Virus record (IMG/VR): IMGVR_UViG_3300010885_003224
Span: 1-62,111 of that record
DNA from: a virus
Reading direction: 5' to 3' (one strand)
Length of the DNA stretch: 62,111 nucleotides
The first letter of the stretch is position 1. The number at the start of each line of letters is the position of its first letter. The translations under genes were made by a program, and so were the position numbers. Below are positions 16,862 to 27,457 of this stretch, piece by piece. The notes under the pieces are model-generated. The model did no database searches. It saw only the letters and a list, made by a program, of their open reading frames with translations, and had not been told where the DNA came from.

Positions 16862-19800
16862 ATGGCTAACTTCCAAGCCCCCGGGCGTATGAGCGGTCGC
16901 ACTTATAACTTCAACATTCGGGGTGACCTCCCATCTGAAACTGAACGCACACGTATCGCGCAGTACATCGCTCAACAAGAAGATGTATTTGCTCAGCAAT
17001 ATCAAGATACCATGGGCCAGCCCCTTGCGGCTCCTGAAAGCGAACGCGGTGCAATCGGGCGCGGTTTTGAACGTGGTAAATCCTCGGCTTACTCGACGCT
17101 TGGTAGTGCAGTGGAGTACGCTGGCTCTGGGATGGGTCTGGAGTCCTTGCGGGACTTTGGCGCTGGTATGCGGCAGTCTGGAGATACCGCAGGGTTCCTC
17201 AAAGATCTTAGTATGCCCGCCGAAACTCGCTGGGAAGATGTCAACGGTATTGGTTCCTTTGGTTCATACCTTGGTGAAAGTCTGGGGCAGACTGCGCCTA
17301 TCACAGGTGGAGTTATTGCTGGTGGGCTTGCTGCTGCGGGTGCGGTACTACTTGCTCCTGAAACTGCTGCGGCTGCGGGTATTGGTACGGGCTTAGCGTC
17401 CATCCTCGGCGGCACCGCGGTCGGTACTCCATTTGCTTTCGGTAGCAACGTCCAGCGTCAGGAAGCTGAAGTTAAGGCGGGACGCCGTGCAGCCGTAGAC
17501 CCCGGGGCGGCTCTTGTTGCCGCTGTAGGACAGTCTGCCCTTGATGCTATCTCTGACCGCATCACCCTAATTGGCTCTGGGCTTGTTAAACCAGCCAAGA
17601 ATATCTTTGTTCGTGGCTTGGTAGGCACTGCCGAAAGTGCCGCTGCTGAAGGTCTTACGGAAGTCGGTCAGCAGATCATTGAACGCCAACAGGCTGGTCT
17701 ATCGCTTACAGACGATGCAGCTATCAAAGAGTACCTCGACGCAGGTATTGCGGGCGGTCTGATTGGTGGTGTCGTTGGGGGTCCGCTGGCTGCAGTGGGT
17801 GCTCATGGTCGTTCAGATGATATTGGAGAAAACGGCCCGCCAGCGGGTACAAACCAGCCCCCTACTACGCCCCCGGCCCCCGGAGAACCCGGTGCAGTGC
17901 CTACGCAAGCACCACCTGCTCCGGGGAAGCCCAGTGCGGATGCTTCTGTTACTCCGGAAGGCGCACCTGCCGCTGCACCGCCTGTAATTACTCCGGCTGA
18001 CCTCAAGACTCTCGGCATACATCATGGCTCGGGGTTAGCTAAGTATGTGCGTAACACGCCCAATCCTGACCCTGTGAAGGTAAAGGAACTGCTTACATCG
18101 TACATTGCTAACCCGAAGAACGCTGATAAGTTTTCAGCAATTACGGCATTCATGGATTCCATAGGCCAGCCTGCGGTGCAGGAGACACCAAAAGAAACTT
18201 CTACGGAGATTGCTCCAGCAGTAGTGCCTCCGGCTGATCTTACTGATGAGGTCGCAGTACCTCCGTCTGGTACTACGGGTACTGCACCGACAGGCACGGA
18301 AGGCTGGAAGCTGCACCTTAACCCCGTGCCCGGGTCTGAACAGGCTATCTCAGATTACCTGACTGAAAAGGGTATTCCCCATAAGGTTGGGCAGAATAGC
18401 GACCAAGTTGGTAAAGGCATGACGGTATATATCGGTGCTAAAGACGCCGCTAACGCGCTTGCTAACGATCTAAATTCTCGTTTTAACGATAGTTTGAAGG
18501 ACGCCGAAGGCGAAGTACTGTATGACGATACCCCATTGGCTGGTAAGGTCTGGGGCCGTTTCGATATCGGTAAGAAAGACGCGGACTTTCATCAGTACGG
18601 TAAGGAAGGTATTCCGTTCCTCGCAGAGGATATGGGCCAGCTTAACTACGCAAAAGACCGTACAGGTGCATCTGACGAAGCTCGCAACCGCGCAGATGCC
18701 ATTCTTAAGCGGCGCTACGGCGCTTTTTACACAGGCACTCCTGTCGAGCAAGCAGTTGCTGAAACTACTGCAGCTAAAGAAATCACTCCTGCGGGTACGC
18801 TTGAAGACACTGCTAAAGCATGGGATACACAAAATCGCACCAACCGTTCAGATGCTTGGTTCGAAGGTAACGTAACTACAAACGCAGCGTTCAAAGCGGT
18901 TGAAAAAGAAGGTAACTTTATTCCTGCCCATGGTATGTCTAAAGCCCCCACCCTCTCGCAGGGTTTGAAACAACTTACCACTATGTTGGATGGCGGCATT
19001 GACGCAAAGCGTACCTTAAACACCGCGCCTCTTACGGCAATTCCGGGCTCTAGCAGCACTACGCCGGGTGGATACGCATACCGGGATGGGCCATTTATTG
19101 TAACCTTCCGTCAAGGCTTGGCGGGGCAACCGACTTCTGCCGATATTACAGGTGTTTTAGTAAACCCCGCAAACGCAGAAATTGCCGCACAGTTACAAGC
19201 TAAGTACCCAAACTTAACTATCCGCACTTTTGACGCGGTTGCTGATGTAGTTGCGGCATCGAAAACAAAATCAGAGGTGCAAAATGGCGAAGTTGTTAAC
19301 GATGAAGCAATTGGAGCTGGCCCTGAAAACGCTGGACTCGGCGAGGAAAATGTCGGAGCTAAGCCCAATACCGTTGAACCCGCCGCAGACGCTGAGAAGG
19401 TTATCGACACAGGATTGGATACACCTGCAGATGGTACTGACGGACTTGGAGAACCAGCGGGAGAACAGCCCGCTGCACTAGACCTTGGTGTAGCCCTTGG
19501 TATAGACCCTAAAACTCCACTTACTGACCTCACTGGGCGGCAGGTTGACGCAGTATCTACCGCTCTTAGCGAGACCTACGGCAAAAACTATACCACTTCT
19601 CAACTCCTGCAACTGCAGGACGAACTACGCGCACGGAACGTAGCGGTAGAAGAAGCGGCTAATGTAGCTGCACAAGAGAAGCTAACGGCACGGATCACGG
19701 AACTCTCGGAGCAAGAAACCGTAAAATCTGCCGAAAATGCTGCAAAAGCGCGTAGCTACCCCAAAGCTGTGCTCGACCGTATCAAAGTGGCGTACAAAAA

Positions 19801-22800
19801 GTTCTTTGACGATGCTCAACCTACTACTGCAGGGCGTGAGAAACTCAAAGACTTTACTACTTCCGCAGATAAAGAAAAAATCCTTACACTGCTCACCAAA
19901 GAAAAACCATCTGGAGTAAAGGGTGGGTCTGCCTACGATTACTTCAGCAAGTTCTACCGTCCGATTGATGCACTAGACCTTCTTGCTCAGCACATTGCAG
20001 ACCCCAACGAGAAGCGGGCCCGTGCAGATAACAAGACCGCGGAAGAAGTATCCGCGGAAAAGGCAGAGCAAAAAGCAGATGTAACAGGGTTTAAGAATGC
20101 CGTTAATATCGCTGAAGATGCTTACTTCAAGGGTCTTGGCGGTAGCTCTGCTACTAAAGCGGAAGCGTGGGTTCGGGCCGAAGGTAACTTAGACCCTACT
20201 ACAGTCGCTGCGTTTGATGCGCTTATTACGGCTAAGGAAAAGGCGCTTGCAGAAGCCGCGAAGCGGCGGGTCCAGAATGCAATGTACACCGCTTTTTTTG
20301 AAGCAGATGTGAACGAACAAGTAAGTGACGAAAATGCCAACGAGGCGTTAGTAAACACCCGCACGAAAGCCAAAGCAGTTATAAAAGCTGCCAAAAATCT
20401 GGAAGTTACAGATACAAGCAGTGCCCCTACGACACTATCGCAAGTAGTTGGCGCTATACGTGCAGCGGAAAGCAAACCTGTTTCTCTGCCGAAGCTGCCA
20501 TGGCACAAGCGTGTTCTCTCTACAGCGATGGCGTTGGAACAGTCGTTGGCTAACCACGTTGTAAACTTCTTGGAAAACAACAACCTAATGGCTGCAATGC
20601 GTGGCATCTCGGAAACATCTTCTGACCCACGCCTATCCATATTGTCGATGCGCTTGCGTAACTACGTCAAAGATACTCAGGTGCGTATGGTGGACGATCT
20701 GTCTACCTCTACCGGGGAAACTGCGGCTGCGGCCTACGATCCGGCTACGGACACTATCCTGATTAATCGGAGTTCTCCGTATGCGCTGACCAACGTCACC
20801 GTCCTGCACGAAGTAGTGCACGCCATCACCCATAAGGCGCTGAACAACCCCAACCTGCCTATCACGCAGCAACTTACTAAACTCTTTGCGGAATCCCAGC
20901 AGGCACTTGGCACTGATACTGTCGGCATGAATAACATCCATGAGTTCGTGGCCGAAGCATTCACAAACAAATCCTTCCGTGATGTGCTACAGGGGCTAAA
21001 CCCCAATGGCGGTAAGTTCTCGGCATGGCAACGGTTCAAGAACGCCGTAGCTAACTTTGCTCGTCGTATCTTTGGTGCTCAGCCGAAGCCTTTAGGCTCG
21101 CTGATGGACAATCTGGATATGCACCTAGACCAACTGCTGGACACCTCGTCTGACGTTACAGGAGTGCGTCCTGACCCCGACCAAGGTATCCTGTACCGCA
21201 TTGCTGGCGACCCAAAAGAACTGACAGATATCGATGCAGGGTTCTTCCGCTACGAGTCCAAGTTTGGTCAGCCTACCAAGTCCTACCGTGGAGATTGGGC
21301 CCGCAGTGCCGCCGCATTCTTTAAGAACTCTGCTGCCATGTTGGCGCGGGGAGTACTTGGATTCCTTCACTTGCAGCCCTTGGCTGACTTAGCACACGAA
21401 CTGAAAATTGCGGGCTCTTACGATTTGCTTAAGGCTGTGAACGAGTTGGAAGCTGCATCCAAACGCTCTGACGATGAAGTCAAAGGGGTGCTTAAGGTCG
21501 CAGAAGCATGGGTTAAAAAGTTCCCGCAGTTGAAGCGTACCTTCGACAAGGTTGTGGCATTCTCTACCATTCATCAAGTTGATCCTGAGAAGACGGAAGC
21601 ACATTACACTAAGTACTGGCTGAAGTATGACCCCACGGGCAAGTTTGAAACTGGAGTGCAGTATCAGTCATATGATACTGCGGCAGCGCGTGATGCCAAG
21701 CTGGCAGAACTACAGGGTAAGTACGGCGAGAAGAACGCACGGCGTGCGGGTAACGCTAACCCTAAGAAGGCCGCGCAGTTCAAGCAGATGGAAGAAAGCT
21801 GGAAGTCGCTTGGGCCGGAGGGTCAGGCGCTCTATCGCCTGATGCGGGCTATGTACAAGAAGCAGTTTATGGCTATGAAAGCTGCTGTTGGCGGTAAGAT
21901 TGATTACGCGCTAAGCTCAGATGCAGAGATAGCTAGTGCGTTAAAAAGTAGTGTTTATGAACGCTTCTTTGATTTCCAGTCGCTAGAACCTTACTTCCCA
22001 CTAGCCCGTAGGGGTGACTTCTGGATTGAGTACAGCGCACTGAACCCTGAAACCAAAGAGTACGAGACTGTTAAAGAGTCCTTCGAGACCCGTGAGGAAC
22101 GTGCACGGGTCGTATCTATGCTTAAACAGGAAGTACCTTCGGTCGCGCTGAAGCCGGATGGTGCGCCGGAAGTCATGCTGTATGAAAATACGGGTATGGA
22201 AAAAGGACGTATTGGTGCACCGGAAACAAAGTTTGTACGTGATGTACTCAACGCGCTGGCTGCTGGAAACGTAAGTAAAGCAGCCCAAGAACAGATCACC
22301 GAACTATTCTTGAATGCCCTGCCGGAGACTAACTTTGCTCGTGCTCTGAAAGGCCGTAAAGGCGTGCGTGGCTTTGAACCAGACGCACTGGAAGCATTCC
22401 GTATGAAGGCGTTTACCCTAGGGCGGCAAGCTGCACGATACCCATACAGTTCGCGCATTCGCGAGTTGCAGGAGAATATCCAAGCTGCTGGTATGGGCAC
22501 TGCTTCGGATGATCAACTCCGCTTAGCGGTGATTAAAGAACTTAACTCCCGTGCAGAAAATGCGCTGAACCCCCCGCAGGGGGCATGGCAGGATGCTGCT
22601 AAGTCCATGAACCAATTCGCGTACATCTACACGCTGGCTGGTAACCTCTCGGCTGCATTGGTTAACCTCTCGGCAGTGCCGATTGTGATGGCTCCGTATC
22701 TGGCGAGCCGCTACGGGCTTAGCCGCACAGCAAGCGTCACGGGCCGCGCCTTCAAGCTGTTCTTGAACAGCGGGTTCGATACAAACCTGACGCTGCCTAC

Positions 22801-24298
22801 GGACTACATGGGTAAGAGTACGGTCAACGTGCGGGCTAGCCCGTCCATGGATAACTACTACGAACTGCAAGACGTTAACGGTGTGCAGGACTATGTGGTA
22901 CGCAAAGATTTAAAGCTGACTGCTGCTGAGCGCAAAGAGTTGGAGGAGATGCAGCCGCTTATCAAGCTGGCGGCAGAGCAAGGCTTCCTGCACCGCTCTT
23001 TGACCTATGATACCCTCGGCGCAGAGAGTTTCGGGGAGAACAGGACGCTCTTGCAAAAGATGAATGCACTGCAAGGGCTACCGTTTCACATGGTCGAACG
23101 CTCTAATCGTCAGGTTAGTATGATGGTTTCCTACAAGCTGGAACTAGACCGTATGCGGAAGAAGCCTACGCAAAAAGAACAGTCTATGACGGACGATGAG
23201 AAGCAAAAGAAGGCAGCGGAAGAAGCCCTGTACATGACTGCGGAGATGCATGGTACGCACACGCTGGCTGCAGGTTCCCGCTATGCCCAAAGCGGTCTCG
23301 GTCGTATTGCTATGATGTTCAAAGGGTACGGCATCAACATCTTCTACCTGCAAGCCAAGTCGATAGCACAGGCTCTCGGATATATGCTCCCCGGAGATAG
23401 CGCAGAAGCTAAGGCCCAACGGGCCGTTGCCTTCAAACAACTTATGGGGCTACAACTATCCACCGCGTTGATCGCAGGTGTATCTGGCGTGCCGCTCTAT
23501 GGTTTGTACCGTATGATGTACAACGCAATGCATGGGGATGATGAGGAAGATGCGGACATGGTTACCCGCAAAGCCTTCGGCGAGTTGTTCTTCCGTGGCC
23601 CTATCAACGCAATCATGGGTGGGGACGCTGCATCTCGTATGGGGCTTAACGATCTGCTTATCCGCTCAAACCCCTACGCCGATACGCAGTCCACGGCTGA
23701 CTATGTTGCCGCTCTTATTGGGGGCCCTGCATGGTCCACGGGTAACCAAGTCGCTAGCGGTATCGGTGAGATGGTTAAGGCAGCTACAGGCGGCGGTGGG
23801 GACTTCCAGCGCGGGCTCGAAAACACGCTACCTCCAGTTGTCAAGAACGTGCTGAAGACTTGGCGGTACGCTAATGAGGGCGCACAGACCCGCCGCGGTG
23901 ACCCTGTATATGGGGATATTTCTACAGGTGAGATTGCTTGGCAGATCATCGGCTTCAAACCTGCAGAACTAGCACATCGCGAGGAAGTCACTCGCGGCGT
24001 AGCCCGCATCGACAAGACCCTGAATAAGCAGCGTAGTACTCTTATGAACCGCTATAACGTAGCGCGGGCGCAAGGTGATTATAAAGCTGCTTCCGCGGTA
24101 CTGCAGGAAATTCGTGACTATAACGCCAAGGTCCGTGCAAAATCCCCCAAACTGCAAATCTTGCAGGACAACCTCGACGCCTCTGGAAAGTCCTTCGACA
24201 AGACCACTGCACGTACCTACAATGGTGTTACGCTCAGCCCCGCTATGGAATCATACCTAAAGACCATGCTGCGGGATCACGGCGTCCTAAGCCAATAA
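16862..24298 (+). CDS. Giant internal virion / polyvalent ejection protein with zincin motif
   Basis: A 2,478-residue protein, by far the largest here. N-terminal Gly/Ala hydrophobic segments lie near residues 140-195 and 295-315. A Pro-rich linker (about 320-375) is followed by mixed helical domains. A zinc-protease signature is visible: HEVVH at 1316-1320 and a downstream HEFVAE at 1360, the spacing expected for the third ligand of a gluzincin-like fold. The C-terminal region has another membrane-like stretch (LIAGVSGVPLYGLYRMM). Such proteins are packaged in the capsid and ejected into the host. A leftward terminator follows its stop. Confidence 0.85.
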   Translation: MANFQAPGRMSGRTYNFNIRGDLPSETERTRIAQYIAQQEDVFAQQYQDTMGQPLAAPESERGAIGRGFERGKSSAYSTLGSAVEYAGSGMGLESLRDFGAGMRQSGDTAGFLKDLSMPAETRWEDVNGIGSFGSYLGESLGQTAPITGGVIAGGLAAAGAVLLAPETAAAAGIGTGLASILGGTAVGTPFAFGSNVQRQEAEVKAGRRAAVDPGAALVAAVGQSALDAISDRITLIGSGLVKPAKNIFVRGLVGTAESAAAEGLTEVGQQIIERQQAGLSLTDDAAIKEYLDAGIAGGLIGGVVGGPLAAVGAHGRSDDIGENGPPAGTNQPPTTPPAPGEPGAVPTQAPPAPGKPSADASVTPEGAPAAAPPVITPADLKTLGIHHGSGLAKYVRNTPNPDPVKVKELLTSYIANPKNADKFSAITAFMDSIGQPAVQETPKETSTEIAPAVVPPADLTDEVAVPPSGTTGTAPTGTEGWKLHLNPVPGSEQAISDYLTEKGIPHKVGQNSDQVGKGMTVYIGAKDAANALANDLNSRFNDSLKDAEGEVLYDDTPLAGKVWGRFDIGKKDADFHQYGKEGIPFLAEDMGQLNYAKDRTGASDEARNRADAILKRRYGAFYTGTPVEQAVAETTAAKEITPAGTLEDTAKAWDTQNRTNRSDAWFEGNVTTNAAFKAVEKEGNFIPAHGMSKAPTLSQGLKQLTTMLDGGIDAKRTLNTAPLTAIPGSSSTTPGGYAYRDGPFIVTFRQGLAGQPTSADITGVLVNPANAEIAAQLQAKYPNLTIRTFDAVADVVAASKTKSEVQNGEVVNDEAIGAGPENAGLGEENVGAKPNTVEPAADAEKVIDTGLDTPADGTDGLGEPAGEQPAALDLGVALGIDPKTPLTDLTGRQVDAVSTALSETYGKNYTTSQLLQLQDELRARNVAVEEAANVAAQEKLTARITELSEQETVKSAENAAKARSYPKAVLDRIKVAYKKFFDDAQPTTAGREKLKDFTTSADKEKILTLLTKEKPSGVKGGSAYDYFSKFYRPIDALDLLAQHIADPNEKRARADNKTAEEVSAEKAEQKADVTGFKNAVNIAEDAYFKGLGGSSATKAEAWVRAEGNLDPTTVAAFDALITAKEKALAEAAKRRVQNAMYTAFFEADVNEQVSDENANEALVNTRTKAKAVIKAAKNLEVTDTSSAPTTLSQVVGAIRAAESKPVSLPKLPWHKRVLSTAMALEQSLANHVVNFLENNNLMAAMRGISETSSDPRLSILSMRLRNYVKDTQVRMVDDLSTSTGETAAAAYDPATDTILINRSSPYALTNVTVLHEVVHAITHKALNNPNLPITQQLTKLFAESQQALGTDTVGMNNIHEFVAEAFTNKSFRDVLQGLNPNGGKFSAWQRFKNAVANFARRIFGAQPKPLGSLMDNLDMHLDQLLDTSSDVTGVRPDPDQGILYRIAGDPKELTDIDAGFFRYESKFGQPTKSYRGDWARSAAAFFKNSAAMLARGVLGFLHLQPLADLAHELKIAGSYDLLKAVNELEAASKRSDDEVKGVLKVAEAWVKKFPQLKRTFDKVVAFSTIHQVDPEKTEAHYTKYWLKYDPTGKFETGVQYQSYDTAAARDAKLAELQGKYGEKNARRAGNANPKKAAQFKQMEESWKSLGPEGQALYRLMRAMYKKQFMAMKAAVGGKIDYALSSDAEIASALKSSVYERFFDFQSLEPYFPLARRGDFWIEYSALNPETKEYETVKESFETREERARVVSMLKQEVPSVALKPDGAPEVMLYENTGMEKGRIGAPETKFVRDVLNALAAGNVSKAAQEQITELFLNALPETNFARALKGRKGVRGFEPDALEAFRMKAFTLGRQAARYPYSSRIRELQENIQAAGMGTASDDQLRLAVIKELNSRAENALNPPQGAWQDAAKSMNQFAYIYTLAGNLSAALVNLSAVPIVMAPYLASRYGLSRTASVTGRAFKLFLNSGFDTNLTLPTDYMGKSTVNVRASPSMDNYYELQDVNGVQDYVVRKDLKLTAAERKELEEMQPLIKLAAEQGFLHRSLTYDTLGAESFGENRTLLQKMNALQGLPFHMVERSNRQVSMMVSYKLELDRMRKKPTQKEQSMTDDEKQKKAAEEALYMTAEMHGTHTLAAGSRYAQSGLGRIAMMFKGYGINIFYLQAKSIAQALGYMLPGDSAEAKAQRAVAFKQLMGLQLSTALIAGVSGVPLYGLYRMMYNAMHGDDEEDADMVTRKAFGELFFRGPINAIMGGDAASRMGLNDLLIRSNPYADTQSTADYVAALIGGPAWSTGNQVASGIGEMVKAATGGGGDFQRGLENTLPPVVKNVLKTWRYANEGAQTRRGDPVYGDISTGEIAWQIIGFKPAELAHREEVTRGVARIDKTLNKQRSTLMNRYNVARAQGDYKAASAVLQEIRDYNAKVRAKSPKLQILQDNLDASGKSFDKTTARTYNGVTLSPAMESYLKTMLRDHGVLSQ

Positions 24299-24302
24299 AA
24301 AA

Positions 24303-24327
24303 TGGCCCCAGTGTTTAGCTGGGGCCA
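24303..24327 (-). terminator. Terminator of the 25-kb leftward operon
   Basis: A 9-bp GC-rich stem (TGGCCCCAG / CTGGGGCCA) with a 7-base loop. On the minus strand it is followed by six T residues, so it is a strong intrinsic terminator for leftward transcription. It lies between convergent genes and may also slow rightward transcription, although no T-run follows on that strand. Confidence 0.88.
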
Positions 24328-24376
24328 GTAGGGTCTGGAGAACCCATGGCAGGGAGGCTACCACAGGGGTTCTATA

Positions 24377-24595
24377 TCATGTGGTGCGCCATATGCGAAG
24401 CCCCAATCTGTAGTCTTCTACCCGAACCCGCATAACTATGATCCACCCAAACATATTGGCGATCTCTTTAACCTGTGTTTTACAAGCGTCTACGTTGATG
24501 CAGGGGACAAAGATAGATGAACCAACCTCCATGTCCCCCCAGCTTACGGTGATTACTAAGCCATCTGGTTCTAAGTCACGTAATCTCCGTACCAC
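24377..24595 (-). CDS. Small conserved phage protein at operon end
   Basis: A 72-residue ORF starting with GTG inside the last 20 bases of the primase-helicase gene. The upstream AAGGA is a plausible ribosome site. It contains DMEVGSSIFVPCINVDAC and ends in RLGLRIWRTT. I recall many phage small proteins with a DMxVGDSFFVP motif and a final GxRVWR. Function unknown. Confidence 0.65.
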   Translation of the reverse strand: MVRRLRDLEPDGLVITVSWGDMEVGSSIFVPCINVDACKTQVKEIANMFGWIIVMRVRVEDYRLGLRIWRTT

Positions 24596-27386
24596 TTATG
24601 GGTTCCTTGATTGCAAACTCCACGACGATAGCATCGGCAGGCGGTAGGTTCATGTGAGTACCTTTACCCAACCGTACCTTTATCTTCTTCGCACCCATCT
24701 TGTTTTTTAGTTCTGCAGTAAATGACCCATAGTTGATCTGCTGCGCGATGCACCATTCCCGTAGCGGTTTCGGCACAAGGAATAGCTTCTGCAGGTCTGT
24801 CTCGTAGCGGGCCACAAAATTAAAGCGTGGGCGGGCTTCAGGTACAATGATCGTATCTAGCCCATTACCGTGCTTGCTGCGAAGGTCTTCAGTGGACTTG
24901 ATCTGCAGCACTTGGTCGATGTGCTCCAGCACATAGGAGTTCAAAACATCCTGAGCAGATGCTGCCATGTCCGTCATTGAACTATTGTTGGACTTCAGGA
25001 GATCGTTAACGAGGAACCTGAACATCCCCTTGGGGTCGTAGTTCAGTAGCCCAATCTTATTGCAGACCAGCAGCGCGGTGAGAATAGCTGCGGCCCCAGC
25101 CGACCAGAAACGGTTAGCAGCATTAAGGTTCGCTGCTGTATCTATTTTCTGCTGCATCTTTTCGTACAGGGCCCGCACCTCTTCGCGGTGCTCAATAATG
25201 TACTGGGCAAACACAGGGCCCGCATGACCGTAGATACCTACGACCTTCTTAGCCAGAGCATCCGTTTCGGATTTGCTGATGTGTGGGTGCGGCTGCACCG
25301 TATACTCAAGGATACGCATTGCCTCTGCCTCTGGTGCAGCTTTGAGTGTACCGATCTTTTCGATAAGTGACGCATTCGCAGAAGTAACGCACAGCAGCTT
25401 CCATGGCATACCGCGATGCCGTTCCGCGTTAGACCCACTACTCATACGCCCCCGTTGCCGCCCGCTTGTCATCTGGTAGAGCAAATCCGAAAGTTCTTTC
25501 GGCGAAGCGTTGGTAAGTTCATCTATGAGCAAAGGTAGGTGCTGGTAAATCTCCCCGCGATTCATTCGTTGGTTCTGTGTGTCCCGCTCTTGCAGAACAT
25601 ACACATCTGGGTTGCCCCAGATAGACGCCGCCGAAAGCATTGCAGTAGTCTTACCAAGCCCTGTTACGCCGTTGAGGTGGATCGTGAGGCAGTGGACTGC
25701 AGAAAACGGCATAAGGATAGAGCCGAACCCTGCGAGGATTACGGCCTGATGAATTTCCATTGCAGGACGATTGTAGAACGTCATAAGTTCTGTCCAATCG
25801 CCTAGTGTTCCGCGCTGTGTAAACGCATGGAACAACTGTGCTGTCGAGGAAGACGGCGGGTTATACGCTAACCCTGTAGCCGTGATGGCGCTGTCTCCAA
25901 GGATGAACGTGGTCATTTCTTCGTCAGTCCAACCAAACTGGCGGCGGGCTTCGACAGCTTCTTTGTTTGCTTGCAATTCATGTATCCATTGTGTTGTGTA
26001 AACCATAAGGGCTTCCAAGTCCTTGCCCCATGCGGTGATACCCTGTTGAGATATGTACTTCCTGAAGTCTTCTCGTGAAGTCACGGCAGTGAGGGGTACA
26101 GTAAACTCGCGGGGCACATCGCGGGGGAGGTGCAATTTCATAGCAACGACCTCGCCTTGGTCTGGGTCGCTCAGACGGTGCGTAACGTATAGGTCGTTGT
26201 GGTAGACGCACCGCTCAATGATCTCACCTTCATCGTCGGTAGCACGGATATAGACGCCGCCCTTAGCCCCACGGAAGTACGGGGCAGGATACTTAGGGAC
26301 CACGTGCAGCTTCTCGCCCTGCGGGGTATGAACAACGAGTTGGTTGTCTTCTTCGTCGGCTTCGACCACGTGCTGACCAAGTGTGATAGGCGACTTGATC
26401 TTGCCAAGGTGCAGACAGCCTTCGCATCCCCCCGGATTGTACTCATCAAAGCGAGTGCAGAGGTATGGCCCCTTGATGCGGTCCATTTTGTCTTCAGTTT
26501 CGGCAGGGTCATACTCAGGGTGCCCAGAGGAAATCTTATGTGCAGCCTTCACACCATCACTGCAGAACTTGGCAATCGACAAGCCAGCCCGCCACATAGG
26601 CTCTGAAAGTTCAGCGCGGTTCTTGAAGATGTAGGCAAGCTGAGCGCAGCCTTTGCCCTCTGCAGTCTTCTGCATAATCGTTTTGAATACACTCTCACGG
26701 TTGGCAAGCAGGGCGTTCATAACGGCATCAGTCTCGCGTGGGGCATAGGTGCGCGGGGTAAACTCAGATATATCTACCTTGCTGAGAAGTTCCGAAAACT
26801 CGGCGACTGACACACTGTTTGCACGATCCGTTAGAAAACCCACTGGGAGTGCAGGGTCGGATTTGTAATTGTGGGTGCTTGGAACCCGTAGGATACGTGC
26901 ACCATCGGCGGTTACTGCCTTGTCTGCACGTAGTCCCTTGTCCTTGCAAAGCTGCTTTAGTTTACTCGCTAACTTGTACCACTCGGGATATGTTAACGGT
27001 GTAGTCAACATCCAATAAACGTGTACGCCACGCCCTGAGTTGATCATTACAGGCTTGGGTAACTTGGTAGCTTTGCAGAAATCCCGCAAAGCCGAAATCG
27101 CTGCAGGTTGCGAGGGGTAATCTTTCTCTGGCCCGCAGTCGAGGTCTAGATACATAGAGTGCATTACGTCGATGTTAGGCACTTTGCGTGAAACATCATC
27201 CTTGAACGTAGCCAAGGCAAAATAGGCATCGTAACCCTCGGCATCAAAGTTTGCTGCCGCCTCAATAACCTCGCGCTTAGAAGTATAGAATTTCTGTACC
27301 TTCTTGCCGTCACGGATACGTGCAGCAAAGACGCAGTAAAATCCTGTGTTCCCCAGAGCGCGTTCTAGAAATTCTAATGTTTCCAT
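24576..27386 (-). CDS. Primase-helicase: AEP primase-polymerase fused to DUF927-type helicase
   Basis: A 936-residue protein from METLEF at 27386; an upstream ATG lies at 27434 but would reach into the hairpin region. The N-terminal part has a primase-polymerase core: MYLDLDCGPEK (acidic pair Asp81/Asp83), SGRGVHVYW (117-125) and GARILRVPSTHNYK. The C-terminal part is a hexameric helicase ATPase with Walker A GVTGLGKTTA near residue 572, LLIDELTNAS and a sensor VTSANASL. It would prime and unwind at the fork for the family A polymerase. A hairpin separates it from the SSB-like gene. Confidence 0.9.
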   Translation of the reverse strand: METLEFLERALGNTGFYCVFAARIRDGKKVQKFYTSKREVIEAAANFDAEGYDAYFALATFKDDVSRKVPNIDVMHSMYLDLDCGPEKDYPSQPAAISALRDFCKATKLPKPVMINSGRGVHVYWMLTTPLTYPEWYKLASKLKQLCKDKGLRADKAVTADGARILRVPSTHNYKSDPALPVGFLTDRANSVSVAEFSELLSKVDISEFTPRTYAPRETDAVMNALLANRESVFKTIMQKTAEGKGCAQLAYIFKNRAELSEPMWRAGLSIAKFCSDGVKAAHKISSGHPEYDPAETEDKMDRIKGPYLCTRFDEYNPGGCEGCLHLGKIKSPITLGQHVVEADEEDNQLVVHTPQGEKLHVVPKYPAPYFRGAKGGVYIRATDDEGEIIERCVYHNDLYVTHRLSDPDQGEVVAMKLHLPRDVPREFTVPLTAVTSREDFRKYISQQGITAWGKDLEALMVYTTQWIHELQANKEAVEARRQFGWTDEEMTTFILGDSAITATGLAYNPPSSSTAQLFHAFTQRGTLGDWTELMTFYNRPAMEIHQAVILAGFGSILMPFSAVHCLTIHLNGVTGLGKTTAMLSAASIWGNPDVYVLQERDTQNQRMNRGEIYQHLPLLIDELTNASPKELSDLLYQMTSGRQRGRMSSGSNAERHRGMPWKLLCVTSANASLIEKIGTLKAAPEAEAMRILEYTVQPHPHISKSETDALAKKVVGIYGHAGPVFAQYIIEHREEVRALYEKMQQKIDTAANLNAANRFWSAGAAAILTALLVCNKIGLLNYDPKGMFRFLVNDLLKSNNSSMTDMAASAQDVLNSYVLEHIDQVLQIKSTEDLRSKHGNGLDTIIVPEARPRFNFVARYETDLQKLFLVPKPLREWCIAQQINYGSFTAELKNKMGAKKIKVRLGKGTHMNLPPADAIVVEFAIKEPISGTEIT

Positions 27387-27411
27387 GACCGCTTGTTCCC
27401 ATCTACGAAAG

Positions 27412-27432
27412 GGGCGGGGAAAGCCCCCGCCC
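27412..27432 (-). terminator. Hairpin between SSB-like and primase genes
   Basis: GGGCGGGG and CCCCGCCC arms with a 5-base loop. On the minus strand it is followed by CTTTCG, a poor T-run, so it may act as an attenuator lowering primase expression relative to the SSB-like protein. Confidence 0.6.
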
Positions 27433-27457
27433 ACAATGTTACCGACTTGTGAGAGGA

